Assembly: GCA_963781265.1 (NCBI GenBank)
Contig: CAWAFH010000001.1
Location: forward strand, 1 to 64,000
Source of the DNA: WHSW01 sp963781265
GTDB taxonomy: Bacteria; Actinomycetota; Thermoleophilia; Solirubrobacterales; 70-9
Length of the DNA stretch: 64,000 bases
Direction: 5' to 3'
In this document: positions 26,045 through 35,169 of the stretch, piece after piece
Position numbering within the stretch: the first letter of the stretch is position 1
Layout of the letters: every line of letters starts with the position of its first letter
Notes under the pieces: model-generated
What the model saw: only the letters and a program-made list of their open reading frames with translations
Databases searched by the model: none
Told to the model about the DNA's origin: nothing
Made by a program: the position numbers and the translations under genes

Positions 26045-27091
26045 TCAGCCATGAAACGCGGCGAGGCGCTCCGCCTCCTCGTCGACCCGCGCTCGTGCCC
26101 GCCCGTCGAGTGGCTCGAGCGGCTCGACCGCGACCCGCCCCTTCTCGTGGCGCCAGATTCCCGCAACCCGGCCATCGACGAGGAAGGTCGCAACGGACTG
26201 CGGCGTCTTCGTGCTGAACACCCGCGGCCGGTGACGCTCGGGGAGGACCTGCGAGCGGCGGGCGTGGACCAGCAGCGTCGCATCCCAAGTGGGCAGGAAG
26301 CGCACCGGGGCCGGCGTCCGGGGATCGGGCAGGGGGAGGCGAGGGAGGTCGACCAGCTCCTCGCCGTCCTCGGCCCGGAAGCGGCGCAGCTCGAGCCGTT
26401 CGAGCGCGGCGCGAATCTCCGCCAAGCCGAGGCCCGCCCAGTCGGCGATCTCCGCGGCGCTGCCGGGACCGAAGCCGCGCAGGTAGCTGCGAGCCAGCCT
26501 CGCGGTCGCCTCGGCGAGGTCGAGCTCCGGCGGCGGCCCGATCCAGTCGGCGGCGTCGGCGAACAGATCGGCGCGACGGCGATCCCAGGTTCCCGAGGGC
26601 GGAACCCGGACCAGGTCGAGCCAAGCGTTGATTCCGCTGATCCCGGGCGCGCCGAGGCCGATCGTCTCCTGGAGCACCTTGCGATCGACCGGGCCCTGGT
26701 CGAGCAGCGGACGGACTCGATCGACCACCGCCTTCATCTGCGCGGGGGTCGCAAGCTTGCGGGTCCGCACCCACTCGCGGCGGCGGCGCTCGGCCGTCGC
26801 AGCCGAGAACACCCACCAATCGCGCGGCGTCAGCAGGTGGATGGTCGCGCGCAGCGACGTCCCCTGGACCACGGTGCGGCGCTCGAGCGCCCTGGTCAGC
26901 TGCTCGCGCTCGAATCCGTCGAGCCGGCTCCACAGGCCGACGTACATCGCCGGCGCGTACTGGGCCTGGATCCCGCCGATCCGCTCGAGCGCCTTCGGCA
27001 CCGACAGGCGGCTGCGCTCGAGCAGCAGCTGGCGCGCGAGCAGCGCCCGGTTGAGCTCGGCCGCTGAGAGGGTGCGCGGGCGCGGGGCCAC
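26045..27091 (-). CDS. HTH_42 winged-helix protein, AlkZ-like DNA glycosylase
   Basis: A 348-residue member of the HTH_42 superfamily. RIGGIQAQYAPAMYVGLWSR near residue 40 contains the QxQ motif (QAQ) that is catalytic in Streptomyces AlkZ, which unhooks interstrand crosslinks; E. coli YcaQ has QxD instead. Winged-helix repeats follow, and the C-terminus ends VFSTKTPQSVATFLVDGRVAGIWRHE, a typical beta-barrel closing. It starts at a GTG four bases after the VOC gene and probably belongs to the same transcript. The function is inferred from the motif and fold family. Confidence 0.75.
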   Translation of the reverse strand: MAPRPRTLSAAELNRALLARQLLLERSRLSVPKALERIGGIQAQYAPAMYVGLWSRLDGFEREQLTRALERRTVVQGTSLRATIHLLTPRDWWVFSAATAERRRREWVRTRKLATPAQMKAVVDRVRPLLDQGPVDRKVLQETIGLGAPGISGINAWLDLVRVPPSGTWDRRRADLFADAADWIGPPPELDLAEATARLARSYLRGFGPGSAAEIADWAGLGLAEIRAALERLELRRFRAEDGEELVDLPRLPLPDPRTPAPVRFLPTWDATLLVHARRSQVLPERHRPRVFSTKTPQSVATFLVDGRVAGIWRHEKGRVAVEPLEPLDGRARARVDEEAERLAAFHG

Positions 27092-27095
27092 GCGT

Positions 27096-27512
27096 TCAGC
27101 GCGGCCACAGATCGCCGTCGGCGATCTCGAGCAGGTTGCCCGCGGGGTCGTGGAAGTACAGCGATCGCCGACCGCCCTCCCAGTCGTGCTCGTGGATGAT
27201 CGCGACCCCGGCGTCGCCCAGCCGCTCGCGCCAGCGGTCGTACTCACCCGGACCGGAGGCGAGCAGGCACAGGTGTCCCGGGCCGGTCGCGCCGTGGTCG
27301 GCGATCGGGCTCTCGCGCCGGCCGAGCTCCTCGAGGTCGAAGAGCAGGACGACGCCCGCGCCGGCGCGCAGCGCCAACCCGCCGGGCCAGGTCGAGACGG
27401 GACGCAGGCCGAGGGTCTCGACGTAGAGCGCGTGGATGGCCTCGGTGTGCTCGGGCGCGTGATAGACGCAGGTCTCGAGCACGCCCGTCAACGGCGGCGG
27501 CGCGTCGCTCAC
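27096..27512 (-). CDS. VOC-family (glyoxalase fold) protein
   Basis: A 138-residue VOC protein: LETCVYHAPEHTEAIHALYVE at the N-terminus, GPGHLCLLASG in the middle, and SLYFHDPAGNLLEIADGDLW at the end. His in VYHAP, His in GPGHLCL and Glu in LLEIA are likely metal ligands. The substrate is unknown. The GTG start overlaps the transglutaminase stop as GTGA, and the stop lies four bases before the AlkZ-like gene start: a tight chain. Confidence 0.82.
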   Translation of the reverse strand: MSDAPPPLTGVLETCVYHAPEHTEAIHALYVETLGLRPVSTWPGGLALRAGAGVVLLFDLEELGRRESPIADHGATGPGHLCLLASGPGEYDRWRERLGDAGVAIIHEHDWEGGRRSLYFHDPAGNLLEIADGDLWPR

Positions 27513-29812
27513 GAGCGAGCCGGGCCGCCGGGCGGGATCGAGAGGAGCATGCGCAGCCGGCGGCGCAACCCGCCCGCCGAGAGCGCCCTGCGGACGGCGC
27601 GGCGTTCGGCCGGGCCTGGAGGCGGCGCGGTCGCCGGGCCGAAGCGGTGGGTACGCAGCCCCGCCGCGTAGACGCGGATCGCGGCGCGCGCCGCCCCGGT
27701 CGAGCGGCGCTCGATCGCGAGCAGGGTCGTCCGCGGCCCGATTCGCCAGCCCGCTCGGCGCAGCGCCTCGGTCAGCTCAGCGACCTGCGCATCGGCCTGA
27801 TTGCCGCTGCGCAGCCGGCGGTGGCGGCGCGCGACCACGAGGGCGAATCCCCCGGCCGCGATGCAGACCACCACGAGGACGATCACCGCCGCGGGGCCCC
27901 AGGAGCTTGACGACGCGGACCGGACGCGGGCCGGCGCCGTGGTCTCGACGCGGCCGCCGCGGCTCGGCCCCGCGGCCTCAGCCGTGGCCGGGTTCGGGGC
28001 CGGACCGCGGAACTCCGCGGCGAAGTCGCCGCCGAGGCGCTGCGACGCGGCCGGCGCCGCGTCCGGGGTCGGGTCGAAGGTGACCCACCCGATGCCACGG
28101 AAGTACGCCTCGACCCAGGCGTGGGCGTCGGTGTCGTGGACCTCGTAGGTGCCGCTCCCCGGATCCAGCGATCCGGGCGCGAACCCGGAGACGACGCGGG
28201 CCGGGATCCCGACCATCCGCAGCATCAGGCCCATCGTCCCGGCGAACTGCTGGCAGTACCCGGACCCGTCGTCGAACAGGAAGGACTGCAGCGGATAGGT
28301 ATGCGCCGGGACGTTCGGGTCGTATTCGTAGTCGCTGCGCAGATGGTCCTGGATCGCGCGAACCGCGTCGTACGGGGTCCGCGCATCCGCGATCCAGGAG
28401 CGGGCGAGCCGGTACGTCGGCCCGTACGGCGAGGCGAGGACGCGGGCGGTCGCCGCGGGGTCGCGCTTGCCCCAGAGCGGCATCGGCACCGCGGGTCCCG
28501 GCGCCTGGGTCGCCCCGGCCGCGGACGGCAGCGAGAGCAGGGTCGAGCCGTTGAAGCGGCGCTCGGAACTCGCCACCGGCGCCTCGCGAAGCTGGTCGGG
28601 CGTCGGCTGCGGGACGTAGGCGACGACGGAGTACGTGTCGCCGCGCTCGAGCGGCTCGCCGACGTGGGTGAGTGTGCCGTCGCCGCTCGCCAGGGTCCCG
28701 CTGAGGCCGTCGACCGACGTGGTCAGCCCGGTACCGATCACCAGGTCGCTGCTCAGCGCGCGCAGCTCGAAGCTTGCATCGGCGACCCAGCCCGGGTGCT
28801 TGCGCTCGAGCCCGGCCCCCGGGACCGCTGTGCGCGCCCTCACCTCGGCGGCCGCGTCGGGGTCGCCGGGAAGGGCTCGCTGCCATCCGTAGCCGTCGAA
28901 GCGATCGAGCACGCTCGCCTTCCAATAGAGGGCGTCGGACGTGTCGACGCTCATCACCGTCGTCCCCTCCCGCGGCCAGTCGAGCGGGCCGTAGGTGTGG
29001 TTCCACTCGAAGCTGACCGTGCGCTGAGCGCCGAACCACGACCAGTTCTCGTAGTCCCACCATGCCGGACCGTTCAGCCTCGCCGTCGCGGGCAGCGCGA
29101 GCACTCCAGCGCCGAAGGCGACCGCGAGCGCCGCTGCGCGGCGGCCGGGCTGCAGCCGCGGTGCCCAGAGCCAGGCGACCGCGAGCACCAGCAGAACGAT
29201 CCCCCAGAACGCCTCGGCGCCGGGATTGTCGAGCGTGGCCGCGATCCCGTAGGCGATCAGCAGCACCGCCAGCGCCGCCGCCCTGGCGGGGCCGGGCCGG
29301 CGGGCCGGCCAGAAGGCGATCGTCCCGGCAACCGCCACCAGCGCCGGGGCGCCGAGCACCAGGGTGAGCCGGATCCACGGGTCCGACCCGGCGTAGGGCA
29401 GCTCGGCCTGCTCGATCCCGCCCATGCCGCCCTGGATCTGCGTCCGCAGCTCGCCCCACTGGGCGGGGGCGAGCAGGTGGGCCGGCAACCCGGCGGCGAC
29501 CAGCGCGCCGATCACGGTCGCGACCGCGACCGTGATGCAGCCGGTTCGGCGGGCTCCCCGCGACCCCACGCGGGCGAGCCGGTGAAGCGCGACGGCGCCG
29601 GCGGCGACCACCAGCAACGCCAGGGCCTGGTGATCGGCCGACGACGGCTCGACGAGGCGCGCCCACAGCCCCATCGAGAACGCCGCGATGAGCGCGAACA
29701 GGCCGAGCTCGGCGACGAAGGGGAGCGGCCGCTCGGCGACCGCGGCCGTCGTGCGCCGGCGCCCGGCGAGCCCCGCCGGCCCGGTCTCGAGGCCGACCGC
29801 GGCGCCGCTCAC
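27509..29812 (-). CDS. TgpA-like membrane transglutaminase
   Basis: A 767-residue membrane protein. The N-terminal part has about six helices. The extracellular transglutaminase core carries Cys in DDGSGYCQQFAGTMGLMLR, then IPARVVSGF, His in DTDAHAWVEAYF and Asp in WVTFDPTP, giving a complete Cys-His-Asp triad. A further helix near the C-terminus (AAVIVLVVVCIAAGGFALVV) precedes a DUF4129-like cytosolic end. It overlaps its neighbours at both ends by GTGA. Together with MoxR and DUF58 it forms the widespread MoxR-DUF58-TgpA operon; the substrate is unknown. Confidence 0.9.
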   Translation of the reverse strand: MSGAAVGLETGPAGLAGRRRTTAAVAERPLPFVAELGLFALIAAFSMGLWARLVEPSSADHQALALLVVAAGAVALHRLARVGSRGARRTGCITVAVATVIGALVAAGLPAHLLAPAQWGELRTQIQGGMGGIEQAELPYAGSDPWIRLTLVLGAPALVAVAGTIAFWPARRPGPARAAALAVLLIAYGIAATLDNPGAEAFWGIVLLVLAVAWLWAPRLQPGRRAAALAVAFGAGVLALPATARLNGPAWWDYENWSWFGAQRTVSFEWNHTYGPLDWPREGTTVMSVDTSDALYWKASVLDRFDGYGWQRALPGDPDAAAEVRARTAVPGAGLERKHPGWVADASFELRALSSDLVIGTGLTTSVDGLSGTLASGDGTLTHVGEPLERGDTYSVVAYVPQPTPDQLREAPVASSERRFNGSTLLSLPSAAGATQAPGPAVPMPLWGKRDPAATARVLASPYGPTYRLARSWIADARTPYDAVRAIQDHLRSDYEYDPNVPAHTYPLQSFLFDDGSGYCQQFAGTMGLMLRMVGIPARVVSGFAPGSLDPGSGTYEVHDTDAHAWVEAYFRGIGWVTFDPTPDAAPAASQRLGGDFAAEFRGPAPNPATAEAAGPSRGGRVETTAPARVRSASSSSWGPAAVIVLVVVCIAAGGFALVVARRHRRLRSGNQADAQVAELTEALRRAGWRIGPRTTLLAIERRSTGAARAAIRVYAAGLRTHRFGPATAPPPGPAERRAVRRALSAGGLRRRLRMLLSIPPGGPARS

Positions 29813-30915
29813 GCGACCCGCTCCCGCGGCTTGGCCGAGCGGGCGCCGACGCGGCGGCCCTCGCAGCCGGAGACCAGCAACGCCGGCGAGCCTCGGCCGG
29901 TCACCCCGGGGCCGACCAGATAGCGCGGCCCGGATGCGAGGCGCAGAGCGCTCGGCAGGGCCGGGCTCGGGCGCGCGGTGACCCAGAAGACGGCGCCGGA
30001 GCGCTGCACGCGGGAGATCGCGGGCGCCGTAGCGCTCGGCTCGACCAGCGCGAGGCGGGCATGCGCAGCGGACCAACCGCGCAGCTCGGCCTCGACCGGG
30101 CTCGGGCGGCGGTCCCCCGGCAGGAGGATCGAGCAGCCCCCCTCGCGGGCAAGGTGCCAGCAGAGCGAGCCGGCGGCGCGCACGGCGGCGTCGAGCGCCT
30201 CGGGCGACGCGGGACGTGACGCGTCGAGGACCACCAGCGGCGCGGTGTCGGCGCCGGCGACCAGGCGTCGCTCGATCAGCTCACCGGTCCGCGCGACGGC
30301 GGGCCAGTGGATCCGCGACGCGGGGCTCCCCTCCCGATAGGCGCGCAGGCCGTCGATCTCGAGCTCGATCGCGCGCGCGTCGAGCCGTCCGGCAGCGGCC
30401 CCGTCCTCGAGGCCGGCGAGCAGGCTGGAGCCCCCGGCGCCGCGGCCGCCGACCAGCACCGGGTCGATCCGCGGCAGGACCAGCAGCTCGGAGGCGTGGT
30501 CGGAGACGAGCTCGCGTGCGCAGAGGCCGATCGGGTCGCGGACGACGAGCCGTGCCGAGGCGATCCGTCTGCGGCCGCGGCCCTCGAGGCGGACCTCGCG
30601 GTCCAGCGTTCCGTCCCACCGCGGCCCAACCGCGAACGGCTCGTCGAGCACCGGGTCGGTGAGCTCGCCACCGGGCAGCGGGAGCCGGCGCCCCTCCGTG
30701 CGGATCCGCAGCCGAAACGCATCCCCCTCCACGATCCGCGAAGGCCCCGGGTCGCGGACGAGCCGGCGTGGGGTCGCGAGCCAGACCCAGGCGAGCGCCA
30801 ACACCGCGAGGCCGAGCAGGCCGAGGCCGCACACCAAGAGGGACGGTGAGCCGAAGCCGAGCCCGGCGAGGACCAGCGCCGCGCCGAAGATCCCGGCGGT
30901 CGGCGCGGCGCTCAT
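29809..30915 (-). CDS. DUF58-domain protein
   Basis: A 368-residue protein with two N-terminal helices (AGIFGAALVLAGLGFG and LLVCGLGLLGLAVLALAWVW). The DUF58 signature GLRAYREGSPASRIHWPAVARTGELIERRL lies near residue 200, followed by a VWA-like strand with a metal-site-type LVVLDAS. Proteins of this kind work with MoxR chaperones. The ATG at 30915 is ten bases after the MoxR stop; the ORF's earlier ATGs lie inside the MoxR gene. Confidence 0.88.
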   Translation of the reverse strand: MSAAPTAGIFGAALVLAGLGFGSPSLLVCGLGLLGLAVLALAWVWLATPRRLVRDPGPSRIVEGDAFRLRIRTEGRRLPLPGGELTDPVLDEPFAVGPRWDGTLDREVRLEGRGRRRIASARLVVRDPIGLCARELVSDHASELLVLPRIDPVLVGGRGAGGSSLLAGLEDGAAAGRLDARAIELEIDGLRAYREGSPASRIHWPAVARTGELIERRLVAGADTAPLVVLDASRPASPEALDAAVRAAGSLCWHLAREGGCSILLPGDRRPSPVEAELRGWSAAHARLALVEPSATAPAISRVQRSGAVFWVTARPSPALPSALRLASGPRYLVGPGVTGRGSPALLVSGCEGRRVGARSAKPRERVA

Positions 30916-30925
30916 CGCCGGCCGC

Positions 30926-31876
30926 TCAGAGCGCCGGGACGCGCTCGAGCGCATCGCCGACGACCGCGCTCGCATCGCCCTGAGCCGCCTCGGGGGCGAG
31001 CAGGAGCCGATGCGAGAGCACGGCGGGGGCGAGCGACTGGACGTCGTCGGGAAGCACGTGGTCGCGGCCCTCGAGCGCCGCGAGCGCCTTCGCCGCCCGG
31101 AACAGCATCAGGACCGCGCGCGGGCTGGCGCCGAGCTCGACCCGGGTATCGGTGCGGGTCGCCTCGCCGAGCGCGACCGCGTAGCGGCGCAGCGCCTCGC
31201 TGCCGTGGACCGCGGCGACCGCGACCTGGACGGCGCGCACCGTGTTCACGTCCGTCACCGGCCGGAGGTCGTGGACGCGATCGTGCGCAGCGTGCTGCTC
31301 GAGCATCTCCGCCTCGTCCGTGGCGTTCGGGTAGCCGAGGGAGACGCGCACCATGAACCGGTCGAGCTGCGCCTCGGGCAGCGGGTAGGTGCCCTCGTAC
31401 TCGGCCGGGTTCTGAGTCGCGATCACGACGAACGGGCGCGCCAGCTCGTGCTGGTTGCCGTCGACGGTGACGTGGCGCTCCTGCATGCACTCGAGCAGGC
31501 CCGACTGCGTCTTCGGCGAGCTGCGGTTGATCTCGTCGACGAGCACGACGTTCGCGAAGACGGGCCCGGGGTGGAACTCGAAGCGGGTCTCGCGCTGGTC
31601 GAAGACGTTGGTGCCGACGATGTCGGCGGGCAGCAGGTCGGCCGTGCACTGGACGCGCGCGTAATCGGCGTCGATCGAGCGGGCGAGCGCCCGGGCCAGC
31701 GCCGTCTTGCCGACCCCGGGGTAGTCCTCGATCAGGACGTGGCCCTCCGCGAACAGCGCCACCAGGAGGTCGCGAACGACGGCGTCGTCGACCTTGACCG
31801 CCGCCTTGATGTTCTCCCGCAGCCGCCGCCCAACTTCCGCCACACCGGCCGGGTCCAGTTCAGGGACCGTCGCCAC
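30926..31876 (-). CDS. MoxR-family AAA+ ATPase
   Basis: A 316-residue chaperone ATPase: Walker A EDYPGVGKTALARALA, Walker B VVLVDEINRSSPKTQSGLLE, sensor 1 VIATQNPAEYEGTYPLPEAQLDRF and a C-terminal lid ending SHRLLL. It is the first gene of the minus-strand operon that continues through DUF58, TgpA-like, VOC and AlkZ-like genes. MoxR proteins are thought to assemble or insert metal into partner VWA/DUF58 proteins. The upstream 323 bases must hold the promoter. Confidence 0.92.
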   Translation of the reverse strand: MATVPELDPAGVAEVGRRLRENIKAAVKVDDAVVRDLLVALFAEGHVLIEDYPGVGKTALARALARSIDADYARVQCTADLLPADIVGTNVFDQRETRFEFHPGPVFANVVLVDEINRSSPKTQSGLLECMQERHVTVDGNQHELARPFVVIATQNPAEYEGTYPLPEAQLDRFMVRVSLGYPNATDEAEMLEQHAAHDRVHDLRPVTDVNTVRAVQVAVAAVHGSEALRRYAVALGEATRTDTRVELGASPRAVLMLFRAAKALAALEGRDHVLPDDVQSLAPAVLSHRLLLAPEAAQGDASAVVGDALERVPAL

Positions 31877-32199
31877 GGAACCAATGGTAATGGGGGGCGG
31901 GCGGGCTAGCCGGAGGTTCGTCCCGGGGTCCTACCTCGGCGCTCGCTCCCCGGGGTGCGCCCCGGTCGCACGACTCGTGGCGGCAGGCCATCCCGAGCCG
32001 ACGGCGATCCGTCACCGCAGCGCGGAAGCTAGAGGGGCCGCCGGACGTGGCTGCGATCGAGCTCACGATCGGGTTCTAACGCCTGGAGACGCGGCGGCGG
32101 CGCCGACCGGCCGCCTTTTCGGGAACTGCGAAAAGCCTTGTCGCCGATCGCCCACGGCGCCAGCCTCGCCGCAACACCCTCGCGAGCGAAAGGATCTCG
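31877..32199. other. Divergent promoter region, 323 bases
   Basis: The gap lies between the divergent MoxR and peptide-binding lipoprotein genes. I see an imperfect inverted repeat, CCCGGGG ... CCCCGGG, around 31924-31960, a GATCGAGCTCACGATCGG palindrome-like stretch near 32056-32073, and AGCGAAAGGA as a ribosome site before 32200. No gene is recognisable. The GC-rich hairpins may be mRNA leader or terminator structures; no function is proved. Confidence 0.35.
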
Positions 32200-34017
32200 A
32201 TGCTCACCAAGCCCCGTCCGCTCCTCGTCCTCGCCGCCGCGCTGGTCGCCTCACTCCTGATCGCGGCGTGCGGCAGCGACTCCGACTCGGGCGACGGCTC
32301 GGTCTCGGCCGCGAGCGAGAAGTACGCGGCGCCGACCGAGGCGCCGACCGACGCGCAGCAGGGGGGCTCGCTGACGGTGCTCGCGGCATCCGACGTCGAC
32401 TACATCGACCCGGGCGCGACGTACTACCAGTTCGGCTACATGGTCACCACGGCCACGCAGTCGCAGGTGGTCGCGTACGCGCCGGCCGACATCGAGGCCC
32501 GGCCGCAGCTCGCGGCGGAGGAGCCGACCGTCGCGGCCGACGGCAAGACGGTCACCTACAAGATCCGCGACGACGTCGAGTTCTCGCCGCCCGTCAACCG
32601 CACCGTGACCTCGGCCGACGTCAAGTACGCGATCGAGCGGGCGCTGCTGCCCGGGGTCGCCAACGGCTACGCGCAGACGTACCTGAACGGCATCGTCGGC
32701 TTCGACGACGCGATCGAGCAGGCCCAGAGCGATCCGACCGGAGGCGCTCCGGACATCGCCGGGATCACGACCCCGGACGACACGACCCTGGTGATCAAGC
32801 TCGACAACACCACCTCGGTCGGGGTCGAGGGCGCGCTCTCCCTGCCGATCTCCGCCCCGGTCCCGGAGGAGTACGCGAAGCAGTTCGACGCCGAGAACCC
32901 CTCCACCTACGGCGAGCATCAGGTCGCGTCAGGCCCCTACATGATCGAGAACGACGCCCAGGGCAACCTGACCGGCTACACGCCGAACAAGGAGATCCAT
33001 CTGGTCCGCAACCCGAACTGGAAGCCGTCCGAGGAGGACTTTCGTCCCGCGTACCTCGACGAGATCACGATCCAGGAGGGCTTCGCCGACACGATCTCGG
33101 CCGGCAAGAAGATCCTCGCGGGATCGGCCATGGTCAACGGCGACTTCACGACGCCCCCCACCGTGATCAAGCAGGCGGCGACGTCGGGCGACGAGAGCCA
33201 GCTGACGCTGACGCCGAGCGGCGGCAACCGGTACGTGGCCCTGAACACGACCGTGCCCCCCTTCGACGACGTCAACGTGCGCAAGGCCGTGGTCGCCAAC
33301 GCGAACCGCACCGACCTGCGCAACACCCGCGGCGGCGAGCTCACCGGCCCGGTGGCCTCGCACTTCATCCCGCCCGAGTTCCCGGGCTTCGATCAGGCCG
33401 GCGGCCTCGAAGGGCCCGACCTCGATTTCCTCGCCAACCCTGACGGCGACCCGGAGCTCGCTGCCGAGTACATGAGGAAGGCCGGGTACGACAGCGGCAA
33501 GTGCGAGGGGGGCGATTGCGAGATCACGATGGTCGGCGACGACTCGTCCCCCGGCTCCGACACCTCGGAGGTGGTCAAGAGCCAGCTCGAGGAACTCGGG
33601 TTCGAGGTCAACCTGCAGAAGGCGACCCACGACGTCATGTTCACGAAGTTCTGCTGGGTGCCCGAGAACACCCCGGACGCCTGCCCCAACTTCGGCTGGC
33701 TGAAGGACTTCAACGACGGCCAGTCGATGCTCGACCCGACGTTCAACGGCGAGAACATCCTCCCCGAGAACAACTCGAACGCGTCACTGCTCGACGACCC
33801 GGCGGTCAACAAGGCGATCGACCAGGCGAGGCTGATCGACGACCCGCAGGAGCGCGATCAGGCCTGGGGCGAGATCGACAGCCAGATCATGGCGCTCGCC
33901 CCGATCATCCCCTACATCTGGGACAACCAGGCGAACATCCAGTCCGCCGACGTCGCCGGGGTGATCAACAAGTTCAACGCCAACTGGGACCTCGCCTTCA
34001 CCTCGTTGAAGAACTGA
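32200..34017 (+). CDS. Oligopeptide/nickel-type ABC substrate-binding lipoprotein (SBP_bac_5)
   Basis: A 605-residue lipoprotein: signal peptide with lipobox LIAACGSDS (Cys near residue 24), then the SBP_bac_5 fold with GGSLTVLAASDVDYIDPG and VTYKIRDDVEFSPP. The typical hinge TSADVKYAIERALLPG and NVRKAVVANANR in the second lobe follow. No permease or ATPase genes are adjacent on either side. It may serve a transporter encoded elsewhere. Four cysteines (CEGGDC, FCWVPENTPDAC) could form two disulfides on the outside. Confidence 0.88.
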   Translation: MLTKPRPLLVLAAALVASLLIAACGSDSDSGDGSVSAASEKYAAPTEAPTDAQQGGSLTVLAASDVDYIDPGATYYQFGYMVTTATQSQVVAYAPADIEARPQLAAEEPTVAADGKTVTYKIRDDVEFSPPVNRTVTSADVKYAIERALLPGVANGYAQTYLNGIVGFDDAIEQAQSDPTGGAPDIAGITTPDDTTLVIKLDNTTSVGVEGALSLPISAPVPEEYAKQFDAENPSTYGEHQVASGPYMIENDAQGNLTGYTPNKEIHLVRNPNWKPSEEDFRPAYLDEITIQEGFADTISAGKKILAGSAMVNGDFTTPPTVIKQAATSGDESQLTLTPSGGNRYVALNTTVPPFDDVNVRKAVVANANRTDLRNTRGGELTGPVASHFIPPEFPGFDQAGGLEGPDLDFLANPDGDPELAAEYMRKAGYDSGKCEGGDCEITMVGDDSSPGSDTSEVVKSQLEELGFEVNLQKATHDVMFTKFCWVPENTPDACPNFGWLKDFNDGQSMLDPTFNGENILPENNSNASLLDDPAVNKAIDQARLIDDPQERDQAWGEIDSQIMALAPIIPYIWDNQANIQSADVAGVINKFNANWDLAFTSLKN

Positions 34018-34041
34018 GGCGAGGTCCCGGGGCGGCGGTCG

Positions 34042-35022
34042 TCAGTGGCCCTCGTAGAGCTCGACCAGGCGCGTCCCGCGGGCGGTCCGGTGCACGACGA
34101 CACTGCGGCCGCGCCGCTCGCGGACGACCAGGCCGGCCGCCTCCATCGCGCTGACGTGATGCGTCGCCGCGCTCGGGACCGCCACCAGCGTCTCGGCCAG
34201 CCGCCCGATCGTCCGCGGGCGCTCGAGCCCGCGCAGCAGGCGGGCCCGCTGCTGGCCGACGAGCGCGTCGAGCGCCGCGATCCGGCGGTCGTGGTCGCGC
34301 GGGTCGCGCCATGCGTCGACGAGCGGATGGGCGATCCAGTCGAGGGTCCCATCCTCGTGCAGCCCGGCGCCGGCCGAGTCGGGCCCGCCGAGGATCGGGA
34401 TCAGCGTCAGGCCGCGCTCCGGCAGATGCAGCGTGCGCAACTGCGGGTCGGGCAGCCTCCACGAGCCGTCGGCGACGCTCGCTCGCGGGTGCAGGCCGCC
34501 GACCAGCTCGGCGACGGCGCCGCGCACGCTGGCGGACCCGACCCGCGACAGCTCGCGATCGAACAGCTCCGCAGCGGCGGACCACTGGCGCTCGACGCCC
34601 TTCCAGGCGTGCCGCAGAGCGGTCGCGTAGCGCGGCAGCCAGCGGCGCGGGTCGCGGGCGACGATGCTCCAGGGCCCCGCCGGCCGCTCGCCGCAGGCGA
34701 ACGAGATGTCGGCGAGGACGTCCTCGGCCGGCAGCTCGGCGATCCGGTCGAGCTCCTCGCCGAGCGCGTTCGCGTCCGGCGCGCGGCGCGGCATCACGCT
34801 CGCCGGGATGAACCCGCCGGGCCGGACGGCGAGCGGGCTGAGCGCCGCGATGTCGCCACGCTCGAGCTCGGCCCGGACGCTCTCCAGCCACCCGTGCGGG
34901 GCGCCGCGATGGGCACCGACCGTGTCGGCGGCAAGCGCGAACAGCGTCGGCGCCGGGCTGATCTCGACCCGGACCGGGCGGCGCTCGAGCTCCGCCAGGT
35001 CCAGGGTCGCATAGGACGTCAC
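34042..35022 (-). CDS. ArsR-family (DUF5937-type) transcriptional regulator
   Basis: A 326-residue regulator. The C-terminal 80 residues are a winged helix (LVGQQRARLLRGLERPRTIGRLAETLVAVPSAATHHVSAMEAAGLV) with a basic wing (RERRGRSVVVHRTARG). The N-terminal 240 residues are a mainly helical ligand domain of the DUF5937 sort (VRVEISPAPTLFALAADTV). Targets are unknown; it may control the convergent lipoprotein or itself. It starts at a GTG seven bases after a 15-residue leader frame with a good ribosome site. Confidence 0.8.
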   Translation of the reverse strand: MTSYATLDLAELERRPVRVEISPAPTLFALAADTVGAHRGAPHGWLESVRAELERGDIAALSPLAVRPGGFIPASVMPRRAPDANALGEELDRIAELPAEDVLADISFACGERPAGPWSIVARDPRRWLPRYATALRHAWKGVERQWSAAAELFDRELSRVGSASVRGAVAELVGGLHPRASVADGSWRLPDPQLRTLHLPERGLTLIPILGGPDSAGAGLHEDGTLDWIAHPLVDAWRDPRDHDRRIAALDALVGQQRARLLRGLERPRTIGRLAETLVAVPSAATHHVSAMEAAGLVVRERRGRSVVVHRTARGTRLVELYEGH

Positions 35023-35029
35023 GGCCGGA

Positions 35030-35077
35030 TCAGCCGGCCGCCGAGATCTTCTGCCCCCGTCGCGTCTGCTCGCTCAT
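35030..35077 (-). CDS. 15-residue leader frame before the ArsR-type gene
   Basis: MSEQTRRGQKISAAG follows GGGAGGAG with a six-base spacer before the ATG, the best ribosome site in this stretch. It ends seven bases before the regulator's GTG, which lacks a good site of its own. Re-initiation after the leader could set the regulator's translation. The peptide is too short for homology recognition, and this could also be a decayed start region. Confidence 0.3.
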   Translation of the reverse strand: MSEQTRRGQKISAAG

Positions 35078-35169
35078 CGGCGCTCCTCCCGTCATCGACA
35101 GTTCGCGGGAGGATTGATCTCAGGCCGGGGTGAGAGCACCCCCAGACGGCGGTACGAATCGAGTAAGAC

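Noticed and set aside
23835..26933. Open minus-strand frame of over 1,000 codons
   Set aside because: It is arginine- and proline-rich sequence without domain motifs and lies across the lipase and other real genes; long stop-free shadows are normal at this GC content.
32200..34017. Complete peptide ABC transporter operon
   Set aside because: Neither side has permease or ATPase genes; the neighbours are a MoxR operon and an ArsR-type regulator.
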